A stretch of 64,000 bases of DNA, taken from contig NZ_JBHIKW010000017.1 of NCBI RefSeq assembly GCF_042138895.1, positions 1 to 64,000 on the forward strand, in the 5' to 3' direction. Positions 28,330 through 36,244 of the stretch are shown in pieces; position 1 is the first letter of the stretch, and every line of letters begins with the position of its first letter. The DNA is from Cedecea selenatireducens (GTDB lineage: Bacteria; Pseudomonadota; Gammaproteobacteria; Enterobacterales; Enterobacteriaceae). Below the pieces are notes generated by a model. The model was not told where the DNA came from, ran no database searches, and saw only the letters and a program-made list of their open reading frames with translations. The position numbers were made by a program, and so were the translations under genes.

Positions 28330-28554
28330 TTAAACGACAGCTTCGATATTCACCAGCGCGAGATCTTTTTTGCGCAGCACCAGGCTTACGCGGCGAGTTT
28401 CGATATGAATAGGATCGCCCAGAGGCGCCACGCGAACTACGTTAAATGAAGATCCCGGCAGCATGCCGAGCGACAATAATTTCTGGCGATAAGCCGGGCT
28501 GATTTCATTGGCGAAACCGGTAATTTTCCACGCGCTATTCGGTATGAATTGCAT
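28330..28554 (-). CDS. feoA: FeoA, ferrous iron transport protein A
   Basis: A 74-residue SH3-like cytosolic protein needed for FeoB-mediated Fe(II) uptake. The opening MQFIPNSAWKITGFANEISPAYRQKLLSLG and the LGDPIHIETRRVSLVLRKKD region are typical. It is the first gene of feoABC. The gap upstream to yhgF is 450 bases, AT-rich in its distal half, with Fur-like and FNR-like sites and no gene that I can see. Confidence 0.95.
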   Translation of the reverse strand: MQFIPNSAWKITGFANEISPAYRQKLLSLGMLPGSSFNVVRVAPLGDPIHIETRRVSLVLRKKDLALVNIEAVV

Positions 28555-28674
28555 AGGACCTACTTAGAGCTGGGCTCTGCATTGACGCTGACTGAATGAA
28601 GGCTTTATCCGCGAGCTATGCGCACGATAAAAGCTGATTACGGCATCGGAAGAAAGAGAAGAAATATCGTTCAA

Positions 28675-28692
28675 CACAATGATAATGAGAAT
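28675..28692. promoter_or_regulatory. Fur-like box upstream of feoA
   Basis: CACAAT-GATAAT-GAGAAT, three hexamers close to the Fur unit NATAAT. It lies about 120 bases before the feoA start codon. feo operons are known Fur targets; the site itself is inferred from the motif. Confidence 0.65.
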
Positions 28693-28917
28693 GGTTAACG
28701 TCGACAATATTTATTTTTCTTTCAAAATTTTACTGAAATTCTTATTTAAGGGGCATTTAGGGCGCGTGGATTATTTATGGGGTTGCGAGATGTTTTGATT
28801 AATTGACTGAAAATTATAGTGATACTTTAATCGTGAAGAAGCGAGAGTGTTATTTTACTATTAACGATGTTACAGGAGTGATAATTACTGGTTTCTTAGT
28901 AGGATAAATATTGAAAA

Positions 28918-28931
28918 TTGATTTAAATCAA
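28918..28931. promoter_or_regulatory. FNR box upstream of feo
   Basis: TTGATTTAAATCAA is a perfect match to the FNR consensus TTGAT-N4-ATCAA. The only downstream gene in a sensible direction is feoA, 364 bases away on the minus strand. The plus-strand side runs into the 3' end of yhgF. Anaerobic activation of feo by FNR is known in enterobacteria. Confidence 0.75.
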
Positions 28932-28975
28932 AATTAAGTTATTTTTCTGCTTCTGGCAGGGCGGTGAAAAATAAA

Positions 28976-28996
28976 TCCTCTCCCCGAAGGGAGAGG
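28976..28996. repeat. Short REP-like hairpin after yhgF
   Basis: TCCTCTCCC and GGGAGAGGA pair across a short CGAA loop. It is the inner hairpin of the repeat family without the CCCTCACCC outer arms. It lies nine bases past the yhgF stop codon and could double as a transcript end. Confidence 0.65.
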
Positions 28997-29004
28997 AAAG
29001 ACAA

Positions 29005-31338
29005 TTAACGCTTTTTGCCCATTGCCGCAGCCAGGGCATCCATCATGGCGCTATTTCCACCGCTGGCGTTGTCACGCCCGCGTGGTTTTTGCTGCGCTGC
29101 CGGTCTGCCTTTTTGCTCGCGAGGGGCGTTACCGCCGTTACCGCGACGGCTGCCGCTCTCGCCCGGCTGTTCGTCGAGGCGCATGGTTAAGGCGATGCGT
29201 TTGCGCTGCAGGTCAACCTCAAGCACTTTGACCTTCACGATATCGCCCGCTTTCACCACTTTGTGCGGATCGTCGATGAACTTGTCGGACAGCGACGAGA
29301 TGTGAACCAGCCCGTCCTGATGCACGCCAATATCCACAAACGCACCGAAGTTGGTGACGTTGGTCACTGCGCCTTCCAGCACCATGCCCGGCGTCAGGTC
29401 GTTCATGGTTTCCACGCCTTCGGCAAACTGTGCGGTTTTAAACTCAGGGCGCGGGTCGCGGCCCGGCTTTTCCAGCTCTTTAATAATGTCCGTCACGGTA
29501 GGAACCCCGAAACGCTCATCGGTGAACTGGCTGGCTTTGAGGTCGCGCAGCTCGCTGCTGTTGCCCATTAGATTCTGCAGCGCCTGCTGGGTTGCGGCCA
29601 GGATGCGTTCGACTACCGGATAGGCTTCCGGGTGAACGGTAGAGGCATCCAGAGGGTTATCGCCGTGGTTAATACGCAGGAAGCCCGCGCACTGCTCGAA
29701 GGCTTTTGGCCCCAGGCGGCTAACTTTCAGCAGCTGCTGGCGGTTCTGGAAGCGGCCGTTTTCGTCGCGCCAGGTGACGATATTCTGCGCCATCATGCGG
29801 GTCAGGCCGGCAACGCGGGTTAGCAGCGGCACGGAAGCCGTGTTCAGATCCACGCCAACGGCGTTTACGCAGTCTTCGACTACGGCGTCCAGCTTCCTGG
29901 CCAGCTGAGTCTGGCTGACGTCGTGCTGATACTGGCCCACGCCGATAGATTTCGGGTCGATTTTCACCAGCTCGGCCAGCGGATCCTGCAGGCGGCGGGC
30001 GATGGAGACGGCCCCGCGGATAGAAACGTCCAGGTCAGGGAACTCCAGCGCTGCCAGTTCGGAAGCAGAGTAGACGGACGCGCCCGCCTCGCTGACGATA
30101 ACTTTCTGTGCGGTGACTTTCGGGAACTGTTTTTGCACATCCAGGAAGAAGCGCTCGGTTTCGCGGGATGCGGTACCGTTACCGATAGCGACCAGCTCGA
30201 CGTTGTGCTTCTCGCAAAGTGCAGCCACGGCGACGGCAGCTTTTGCCGCCTGGCCGGTATGCGGATAAATGGTATCGGTGGCAACCAGCTTGCCGGTGGC
30301 GTCAACCACCGCGACCTTCACGCCGGTACGCAGGCCTGGATCGAGTCCCATCGTGGCGCGCAGGCCAGCCGGTGCCGCCATCAGCAGGTCATGAAGGTTA
30401 CGGGCGAAGACGTTAATCGCTTCGTCTTCCGCGCGTTCGCGCACGGTGCCCATCAGCTCGGTTTCAAGATGCATCAGCACCTTGATGCGCCAGGTCCAGC
30501 TCACCACGGCCTTGCGCCAGCTATCGGCTGGGGCGTTGTTCAGGCGCAGATTGAGATGGTTGATAATCAGCTGTTCGCAATAGCTCTCGCGCGGTGGCTC
30601 ATCGAACTGCGGGTCGGCATTCAGCGACAGCTGTAATATGCCTTCATTGCGCCCGCGGAACATCGCCAGCGCGCGGTGGGAAGGAATGGTGGCAATCGCT
30701 TCGTGGTGGGCAAAATAGTCGCGAAATTTCGCGCCTTCTTCCTCTTTGCCGCTGACAACGGCCGAGACCAGATGCGCATTTTTCCACAGGTAATCGCGGA
30801 CTTTGGCCAGCAGCGCGGCGTCTTCAGCGAAACGCTCCATCAGGATGTAGCGTGCGCCGTCCAGCGCGGCTTTGATGTCGGCCACGCCTTTGTCGGCGTC
30901 CACGAAGCGGGCAGCTTCCTGCTCCGGGTCGTGTGAAGGTTCGTTCCACAACAAATCAGCCAGCGGCTCAAGGCCTGCTTCGATAGCGATTTGCCCGCGG
31001 GTACGGCGCTTGGGTTTATACGGCAGGTAAAGGTCTTCGAGCTCGGTTTTGCTCAGCGTGCCGTTGATGGCACCGGCAAGCTCGTCGCTCAGTTTGCCCT
31101 GGTCTGCAATGGATTTGAGAATGGTCTGGCGGCGTTCTTCCAGCTCGCGCAGGTAGCTAAGACGAGTCTCCAGTTGACGCAGTTGCGTGTCATCCAGACC
31201 GCCGGTGACTTCCTTACGATAACGTGCGATAAACGGCACGGTATTCCCTTCATCCAGCAGGCGAACGGCAGCTTCTACCTGTTCGTTTCTGGCCTGAAGC
31301 TCACCCGCAATAATGCGGCAAAGCGAATCATTCATCAT
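29005..31338 (-). CDS. yhgF: Tex-family transcription accessory protein YhgF
   Basis: A 777-residue RNA-binding Tex protein. It opens MMNDSLCRIIAGELQARNEQ, followed by the N-terminal Tex helix-turn-helix region, a YqgF/RuvX-like RNase H fold (MGLDPGLRTGVKVAVVDATGK, about residue 330), helix-hairpin-helix repeats (SVPLLTRVAGLTRMMAQNIV) and a C-terminal S1 domain (GAVTNVTNFGAFVDIGVHQDGLVHIS). A low-complexity basic tail ends the protein. Tex proteins affect transcription and toxin gene expression in other bacteria; the exact role here is unknown. Confidence 0.95.
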   Translation of the reverse strand: MMNDSLCRIIAGELQARNEQVEAAVRLLDEGNTVPFIARYRKEVTGGLDDTQLRQLETRLSYLRELEERRQTILKSIADQGKLSDELAGAINGTLSKTELEDLYLPYKPKRRTRGQIAIEAGLEPLADLLWNEPSHDPEQEAARFVDADKGVADIKAALDGARYILMERFAEDAALLAKVRDYLWKNAHLVSAVVSGKEEEGAKFRDYFAHHEAIATIPSHRALAMFRGRNEGILQLSLNADPQFDEPPRESYCEQLIINHLNLRLNNAPADSWRKAVVSWTWRIKVLMHLETELMGTVRERAEDEAINVFARNLHDLLMAAPAGLRATMGLDPGLRTGVKVAVVDATGKLVATDTIYPHTGQAAKAAVAVAALCEKHNVELVAIGNGTASRETERFFLDVQKQFPKVTAQKVIVSEAGASVYSASELAALEFPDLDVSIRGAVSIARRLQDPLAELVKIDPKSIGVGQYQHDVSQTQLARKLDAVVEDCVNAVGVDLNTASVPLLTRVAGLTRMMAQNIVTWRDENGRFQNRQQLLKVSRLGPKAFEQCAGFLRINHGDNPLDASTVHPEAYPVVERILAATQQALQNLMGNSSELRDLKASQFTDERFGVPTVTDIIKELEKPGRDPRPEFKTAQFAEGVETMNDLTPGMVLEGAVTNVTNFGAFVDIGVHQDGLVHISSLSDKFIDDPHKVVKAGDIVKVKVLEVDLQRKRIALTMRLDEQPGESGSRRGNGGNAPREQKGRPAAQQKPRGRDNASGGNSAMMDALAAAMGKKR

Positions 31339-31449
31339 GGCTTTTCATCTGTGTAGTACGGAAAATTCAGCAAACAGTTATACGGATCGGGGCACGAAAA
31401 TGCCAGCCACCGACCCCCGGATATTGGGTTTCAGACAGTTCTGTGCGAA

Positions 31450-31929
31450 TTATTCAGGTTTAGGATACTCAATTTCATTGACGTACCACTGTGCTTCTCC
31501 CGCTGGAGTTTGCACCACGGCTAAATCGCCCACCTCTTTTTTTAGCAGCGCTCGCGCCATCGGCGAGTCGATAGAAATGTAGTCCTTGCGGCCAAAGATC
31601 TCGTCGTAGCCGACGATGCGAAAACGCAGCAGGTCGCCGTCGTCGTTTTCTATTTCGACCCACGCGCCAAAGAAGACTTTGCCTTCCTGCTGCGGCGAGT
31701 AATCGACAATTTTCAGCCGTTCCAGCGATTTAGTGATGTAGCGAACCCGGCGGTCAATTTCACGCAGGCGTTTTTTGTTGTACTGGTAGTCGGCGTTTTC
31801 GCTACGATCGCCAAGGCTGGCGGCCCAGGTCACTTTTTTGGTCACCTCAGGGCGTTCTTCACGCCACAGGTAATCCAGCTCTTTTTTGAGCTTTTCGTAG
31901 CCTTCACGGGTGATTAACGGCGTTTTCAT
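31450..31929 (-). CDS. greB: Transcription elongation factor GreB
   Basis: Rescues backtracked RNA polymerase by stimulating cleavage of the extruded RNA 3' end. The 159-residue protein has an N-terminal coiled-coil hairpin (residues to about 75, with acidic tip residues in SLGDRSENADYQYNKKRLREID) and a C-terminal FKBP-like domain (YDEIFGRKDYISIDSPMARALL). GreB rather than GreA is supported by the opening MKTPLITREGYEKLKKELDYLWREERPEV. Divergent from ompR across 238 bases. Confidence 0.96.
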   Translation of the reverse strand: MKTPLITREGYEKLKKELDYLWREERPEVTKKVTWAASLGDRSENADYQYNKKRLREIDRRVRYITKSLERLKIVDYSPQQEGKVFFGAWVEIENDDGDLLRFRIVGYDEIFGRKDYISIDSPMARALLKKEVGDLAVVQTPAGEAQWYVNEIEYPKPE

Positions 31930-32167
31930 CTTTTTGCCCTGCAGCCTGTAAAACCAGAGTGTGATTTAAACCGATGCTCAATGAAGAATGCAACCGGTGC
32001 ATTTTGGGAAGCAAGTCACCAAATTTTGATTTAAAACGTTGATAACCGACTGTTTAATATGCTTTGTAACAATTTCGACTAGAATGTATACCAGAATTGA
32101 CTGGTTGTATTAGCGCAGTTTTTTAAGAATACACACTCAACTGTTCGAGCCTTTGGGAGTACAAACG

Positions 32168-32887
32168 ATGCAAGAGAACTATAAAATTCTGGTGGTCGAT
32201 GACGACATGCGCCTGCGCGCGCTGTTAGAGCGTTATCTCACCGAGCAGGGCTTCCAGGTTCGCAGCGTCGCCAACGCCGAACAAATGGATCGTCTCCTGA
32301 CCCGTGAATCCTTCCACCTGATGGTGCTGGACCTTATGCTGCCGGGCGAGGATGGTCTCTCTATTTGCCGTCGTCTGCGCAGCCAGAGCAACCCAATGCC
32401 GATCATCATGGTGACCGCGAAGGGTGAAGAAGTTGACCGTATTGTCGGTCTGGAAATCGGCGCGGATGACTATATTCCTAAGCCGTTTAACCCGCGTGAG
32501 CTGCTGGCCCGTATTCGTGCCGTACTGCGTCGCCAGGCCAACGAACTGCCGGGTGCGCCTTCTCAGGAAGAAGCGGTTATCGCGTTCGGCAAGTTCAAGC
32601 TGAACCTCGGCACCCGCGAAATGTTCCGCGAAGACGAGCCAATGCCGTTAACCAGCGGCGAGTTTGCGGTACTGAAAGCGTTGGTAAGCCACCCGCGCGA
32701 GCCGCTTTCCCGCGATAAGCTGATGAACCTGGCCCGTGGCCGTGAATACTCCGCGATGGAGCGTTCCATCGACGTACAGATCTCCCGCCTGCGCCGCATG
32801 GTGGAAGAGGACCCGGCGCATCCGCGTTATATCCAGACCGTTTGGGGCCTGGGCTACGTCTTTGTCCCGGACGGTTCTAAGGCATGA
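32168..32887 (+). CDS. ompR: Response regulator OmpR
   Basis: Phosphorylated by EnvZ in response to osmolarity and acid, it controls ompF, ompC and many other genes. I chose ATG 32168 (MQENYKILVVDDDMRLRALL), giving 239 residues, the E. coli length; an in-frame GTG-type start 15 bases upstream is less likely. The receiver domain has the acidic pocket at residues 11-13 and phospho-acceptor Asp55 in VLDLMLPGEDG. The C-terminal winged helix includes ISRLRRMVEEDP. It overlaps envZ by four bases. Confidence 0.98.
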   Translation: MQENYKILVVDDDMRLRALLERYLTEQGFQVRSVANAEQMDRLLTRESFHLMVLDLMLPGEDGLSICRRLRSQSNPMPIIMVTAKGEEVDRIVGLEIGADDYIPKPFNPRELLARIRAVLRRQANELPGAPSQEEAVIAFGKFKLNLGTREMFREDEPMPLTSGEFAVLKALVSHPREPLSRDKLMNLARGREYSAMERSIDVQISRLRRMVEEDPAHPRYIQTVWGLGYVFVPDGSKA

Positions 32888-34233
32888 GGCGAGTTCGCTT
32901 CTCACCAAGAAGCTCGTTTGCCCGTACGCTGTTGCTGATCGTCACCTTGCTGTTCGTCAGCCTGGTGACGACCTATCTTGTCGTTCTGAACTTCGCGATT
33001 TTGCCGAGCCTGCAGCAGTTTAATAAGGTGCTGGCGTACGAAGTCAGAATGCTGATGACCGACAAACTGCAGCTCGAAGACGGCACCCAACTTGTGGTGC
33101 CGCCGGCGTTTCGTCGCGAAATTTACCGCGAGCTGGGTATTTCGCTTTACTCCAACGAGGCGGCGGAAGACGCGGGTCTGCGCTGGGCACAGCACTACGA
33201 GTTTCTGAGCCAGCAAATGGCGCAGCAGCTCGGCGGTCCGACCGAAGTGCGCGTTGAGGTGAATAAAAGCTCGCCGGTAGTGTGGCTGAAGACCTGGCTG
33301 TCGCCGAACATCTGGGTGCGCGTGCCGCTGACCGAAATTCATCAGGGCGATTTCTCCCCGCTGTTCCGCTACACGCTGGCAATAATGCTGCTGGCGATAG
33401 GCGGCGCGTGGCTCTTTATTCGAATACAAAACCGACCGCTGGTCGACCTGGAGCACGCCGCGCTACAGGTCGGTAAAGGAATTATTCCCCCTCCGCTGCG
33501 CGAATATGGTGCTTCGGAAGTGAGGTCGGTGACGCGGGCGTTTAACCACATGGCCGCGGGCGTAAAACAGCTGGCCGACGACCGCACGCTGCTGATGGCG
33601 GGCGTCAGTCATGACCTGCGTACGCCGCTGACGCGTATTCGTCTGGCAACCGAAATGATGGGGCAGGAAGACGGCTATCTGGCCGAGTCGATCAACAAAG
33701 ATATCGAAGAGTGTAATGCGATTATCGAGCAGTTTATCGACTATCTGCGCACCGGGCAGGAGATGCCGCTGGAAATGGCAGATCTTAACAGCGTGCTCGG
33801 CGAAGTGATTGCTGCCGAAAGCGGCTACGAGCGTGAAATCGACACTGACCTGCAGGACGGCGAGATCCGCCTCAATATTCACCCGCTTTCTATCAAGCGT
33901 GCGGTGGCGAATATGGTGGTGAACGCGGCGCGCTACGGTAATGGCTGGATCAAAGTCAGCAGCGGCAGTGAACTAAACCGCGCCTGGTTCCAGGTGGAGG
34001 ACGATGGCCCGGGCATTGAGCCCGATCAGCTCCAGCATCTGTTCCAGCCGTTTGTGCGTGGCGACAGCGCCCGCAGTACCAGCGGCACCGGGCTGGGCTT
34101 AGCTATCGTGCAGCGAATCATCGACAATCATAACGGGATGCTCGATCTCGGGAAAAGCGAGCGCGGCGGGCTGCGTATCCGAGCCTGGTTACCGTTGCCG
34201 ATAGCCCGGGTTGTGGCCCACAGAGAAAGCTGA
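32884..34233 (+). CDS. envZ: Osmosensor histidine kinase EnvZ
   Basis: Inner-membrane sensor kinase and phosphatase for OmpR. The 449-residue protein has a first membrane segment at about residues 15-40, a periplasmic loop, a second membrane segment near 160-180, HAMP linker, the H-box with His243 in GVSHDLRTPLTRIRLATEM, and an ATPase domain with the N box VNAARYG, G1 DDGPGIE and G2 GTGLGLAI. The start overlaps the ompR stop (ATGA). The C-terminus is typical of the family. Confidence 0.97.
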   Translation: MRRVRFSPRSSFARTLLLIVTLLFVSLVTTYLVVLNFAILPSLQQFNKVLAYEVRMLMTDKLQLEDGTQLVVPPAFRREIYRELGISLYSNEAAEDAGLRWAQHYEFLSQQMAQQLGGPTEVRVEVNKSSPVVWLKTWLSPNIWVRVPLTEIHQGDFSPLFRYTLAIMLLAIGGAWLFIRIQNRPLVDLEHAALQVGKGIIPPPLREYGASEVRSVTRAFNHMAAGVKQLADDRTLLMAGVSHDLRTPLTRIRLATEMMGQEDGYLAESINKDIEECNAIIEQFIDYLRTGQEMPLEMADLNSVLGEVIAAESGYEREIDTDLQDGEIRLNIHPLSIKRAVANMVVNAARYGNGWIKVSSGSELNRAWFQVEDDGPGIEPDQLQHLFQPFVRGDSARSTSGTGLGLAIVQRIIDNHNGMLDLGKSERGGLRIRAWLPLPIARVVAHRES

Positions 34234-34250
34234 GTTGTCGTCAGCCCAAT

Positions 34251-34280
34251 AAAAAACGAACCCCGAGAGGTTCGTTTTTT
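34251..34280. terminator. Bidirectional terminator, envZ and pckA
   Basis: ACGAACC and GGTTCGT form a 7-bp stem (extended by A-T pairs) around CCGAGA. A-run on the left and eight T on the right allow termination in both directions between the convergent envZ and pckA. Confidence 0.88.
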
Positions 34281-34299
34281 TTCGCCTTAGTTTTCTGGA

Positions 34300-35919
34300 T
34301 TACAGCTTAGGACCGGCTGCTACCAGTGCCGCACCTGCTGGGGTGTCGGTGTACTTCTCGAAGTTTTCCATAAACAGCTTCGCCAGCTGTTCAGCTTTTT
34401 CCTGCCACTGCTCCGGAGAGGCGTAGGTGTTACGCGGATCCAGAATCTGGGGATCAACGCCCGCGAGCGAAGTTGGGATCGCGAGGTTAAACATCGGCAG
34501 GGTAAAGGTTTCTGCGTCGTCCAGCGAGCCGTCGAGAATAGCGTCGATGATCGCGCGAGTATCTTTAATCGAGATGCGTTTCCCGGTGCCGTTCCAGCCG
34601 GTATTCACCAGGTAAGCCTGCGCCCCGGAAGCCTGCATACGCTTCACCAGCACTTCTGCATACTGCGTTGGGTGCAGCGACAGGAACGCCGCGCCAAAGC
34701 AGGCGGAGAAGGTTGGCGTTGGCTCGGTCACGCCGCGCTCGGTGCCCGCAAGTTTAGCGGTAAAGCCAGACAGGAAGTGATACTGCGTCTGGTTTGCGGT
34801 GAGGCGTGAAACCGGCGGCAGCACGCCGAAAGCGTCGGCGGTCAGGAAGATAACTTTGGTGGCGTGTCCCGCCTTCGACACCGGCTTAACGATGTTGTCG
34901 ATATGGTAAATCGGGTAGGAAACGCGGGTGTTTTCCGTTTTGGACGCATCATCAAAGTCGATAGTGCCGTCGGCACGGACGGTGACGTTTTCCAGCAGCG
35001 CATCGCGGCGGATGGCGTGATAAATATCCGGCTCTGCTTCTTCCGACAGGCGAATGGTTTTGGCATAGCAGCCGCCTTCGAAGTTGAACACGCCGTCATC
35101 GTCCCAGCCGTGCTCATCGTCGCCAATCAGGCGGCGTTTTGGGTCGGTGGAAAGCGTTGTTTTACCGGTGCCGGACAGGCCGAAGAACACCGCCACATCA
35201 CCTTTTTCACCGACGTTTGCCGAGCAGTGCATGGAAGCGATGCCTTTCAGCGGCAGCAGGTAGTTCATGATGGAGAACATGCCTTTTTTCATCTCGCCGC
35301 CGTACCAGGTGCCGCCGATAAGCTGCATGCGTTCGGTCAGGTTAAACGCCACAAAGTTTTCGGAGTTCAGGCCCTGTTCTTTCCAGTTCGGGTTGGTACA
35401 TTTAGCGCCGTTCATCACCACAAAATCAGGCTCAAAGGTTTCCAGCTCTTCGTCCGTGGGGCGAATAAACATGTTCTTAACGAAGTGAGCCTGCCAGGCA
35501 ACTTCGGTAATAAAGCGTACAGAAAGGCGAGTATCGGCGTTGGCGCCGCAGAAGGCGTCGATGATAAACAGGCGCTTGCCGGAAAGCTGCTGCGTGACCA
35601 GGCCTTTCAGATCGTGCCAGGTTTCTTCAGAAAGCGGTTTATTGTCGTTTTTGCCTTTTCCGTTGTCTGACCACCACAGCGTGTCGCGGGTGGTGTCATC
35701 GCGAACGATGTATTTATCTTTTGGAGAGCGGCCGGTGAAGATGCCGGTATCAACGGAAACGGCACCTAAGGTGGTGACCACGCCGCGCTCAAAACCTTCC
35801 AGTTTTGGGTCGAGCTCTTCGCGGTAGAGGGTATCGTAATCGGGGTTATAGACGACTTCGCTGACGTCATGAATGCCATAAGCCTTGAGATCTTGCGGGG
35901 TTATGCCTTTAACTCGCAT
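34300..35919 (-). CDS. pckA: Phosphoenolpyruvate carboxykinase (ATP)
   Basis: Converts oxaloacetate and ATP to phosphoenolpyruvate, CO2 and ADP, the first dedicated gluconeogenic step. The 539-residue protein has the P-loop GLSGTGKTT near residue 247, FTGRSPKDKYIV near 60-71 with substrate-binding residues, and the metal-binding region IGDDEHGWDD. E. coli Pck is 540 residues. It is a single gene on the minus strand, with upstream sequence running into the 325-bp gap to the DUF4153 gene. Confidence 0.97.
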   Translation of the reverse strand: MRVKGITPQDLKAYGIHDVSEVVYNPDYDTLYREELDPKLEGFERGVVTTLGAVSVDTGIFTGRSPKDKYIVRDDTTRDTLWWSDNGKGKNDNKPLSEETWHDLKGLVTQQLSGKRLFIIDAFCGANADTRLSVRFITEVAWQAHFVKNMFIRPTDEELETFEPDFVVMNGAKCTNPNWKEQGLNSENFVAFNLTERMQLIGGTWYGGEMKKGMFSIMNYLLPLKGIASMHCSANVGEKGDVAVFFGLSGTGKTTLSTDPKRRLIGDDEHGWDDDGVFNFEGGCYAKTIRLSEEAEPDIYHAIRRDALLENVTVRADGTIDFDDASKTENTRVSYPIYHIDNIVKPVSKAGHATKVIFLTADAFGVLPPVSRLTANQTQYHFLSGFTAKLAGTERGVTEPTPTFSACFGAAFLSLHPTQYAEVLVKRMQASGAQAYLVNTGWNGTGKRISIKDTRAIIDAILDGSLDDAETFTLPMFNLAIPTSLAGVDPQILDPRNTYASPEQWQEKAEQLAKLFMENFEKYTDTPAGAALVAAGPKL

Positions 35920-36136
35920 TTCACTGCTCCTTAGCCAATTTATACTGCCTGATATTGTAGGGTTGTTTAGGGGGGGTTAACCGCGACCACTATCATAAAT
36001 TTACTCGCCTGCTTAAATTTAACAGGGGAAATGCTTAGGGGATGCCGCAGCGGGGGCAGAGTATGGCAGGAATTCACGGGCTCTCGGGGAAAATATGGCG
36101 AATATGTTAACAATTAGGATAAAAACGGAGAACTTT

Positions 36137-36229
36137 GTGAATGAACGCGCTCTCATACGCAACGCGATGAAACAAGACCGTCATTTGCAGGTCGCAGCCC
36201 GCCGTTACACTCAGTCAAAAATCAGCTAA
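36137..36229 (+). CDS. Possible 30-residue small protein
   Basis: A GTG codon nine bases after a CGGAGAA ribosome-binding site opens a short frame (NERALIRNAMKQDRHLQV, then ARRYTQSKIS) that stops 15 bases before the next gene. It is basic, without a membrane segment. An internal ATG at codon 11 is an alternative start. Position and ribosome-binding site suggest it could be real and coupled to the next gene, but I recognise no family. The rest of the pckA gap (35920-36136) shows no gene; it should hold the pckA promoter. Confidence 0.25.
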   Translation: MNERALIRNAMKQDRHLQVAARRYTQSKIS

Positions 36230-36244
36230 TAAGGGATGACTACC

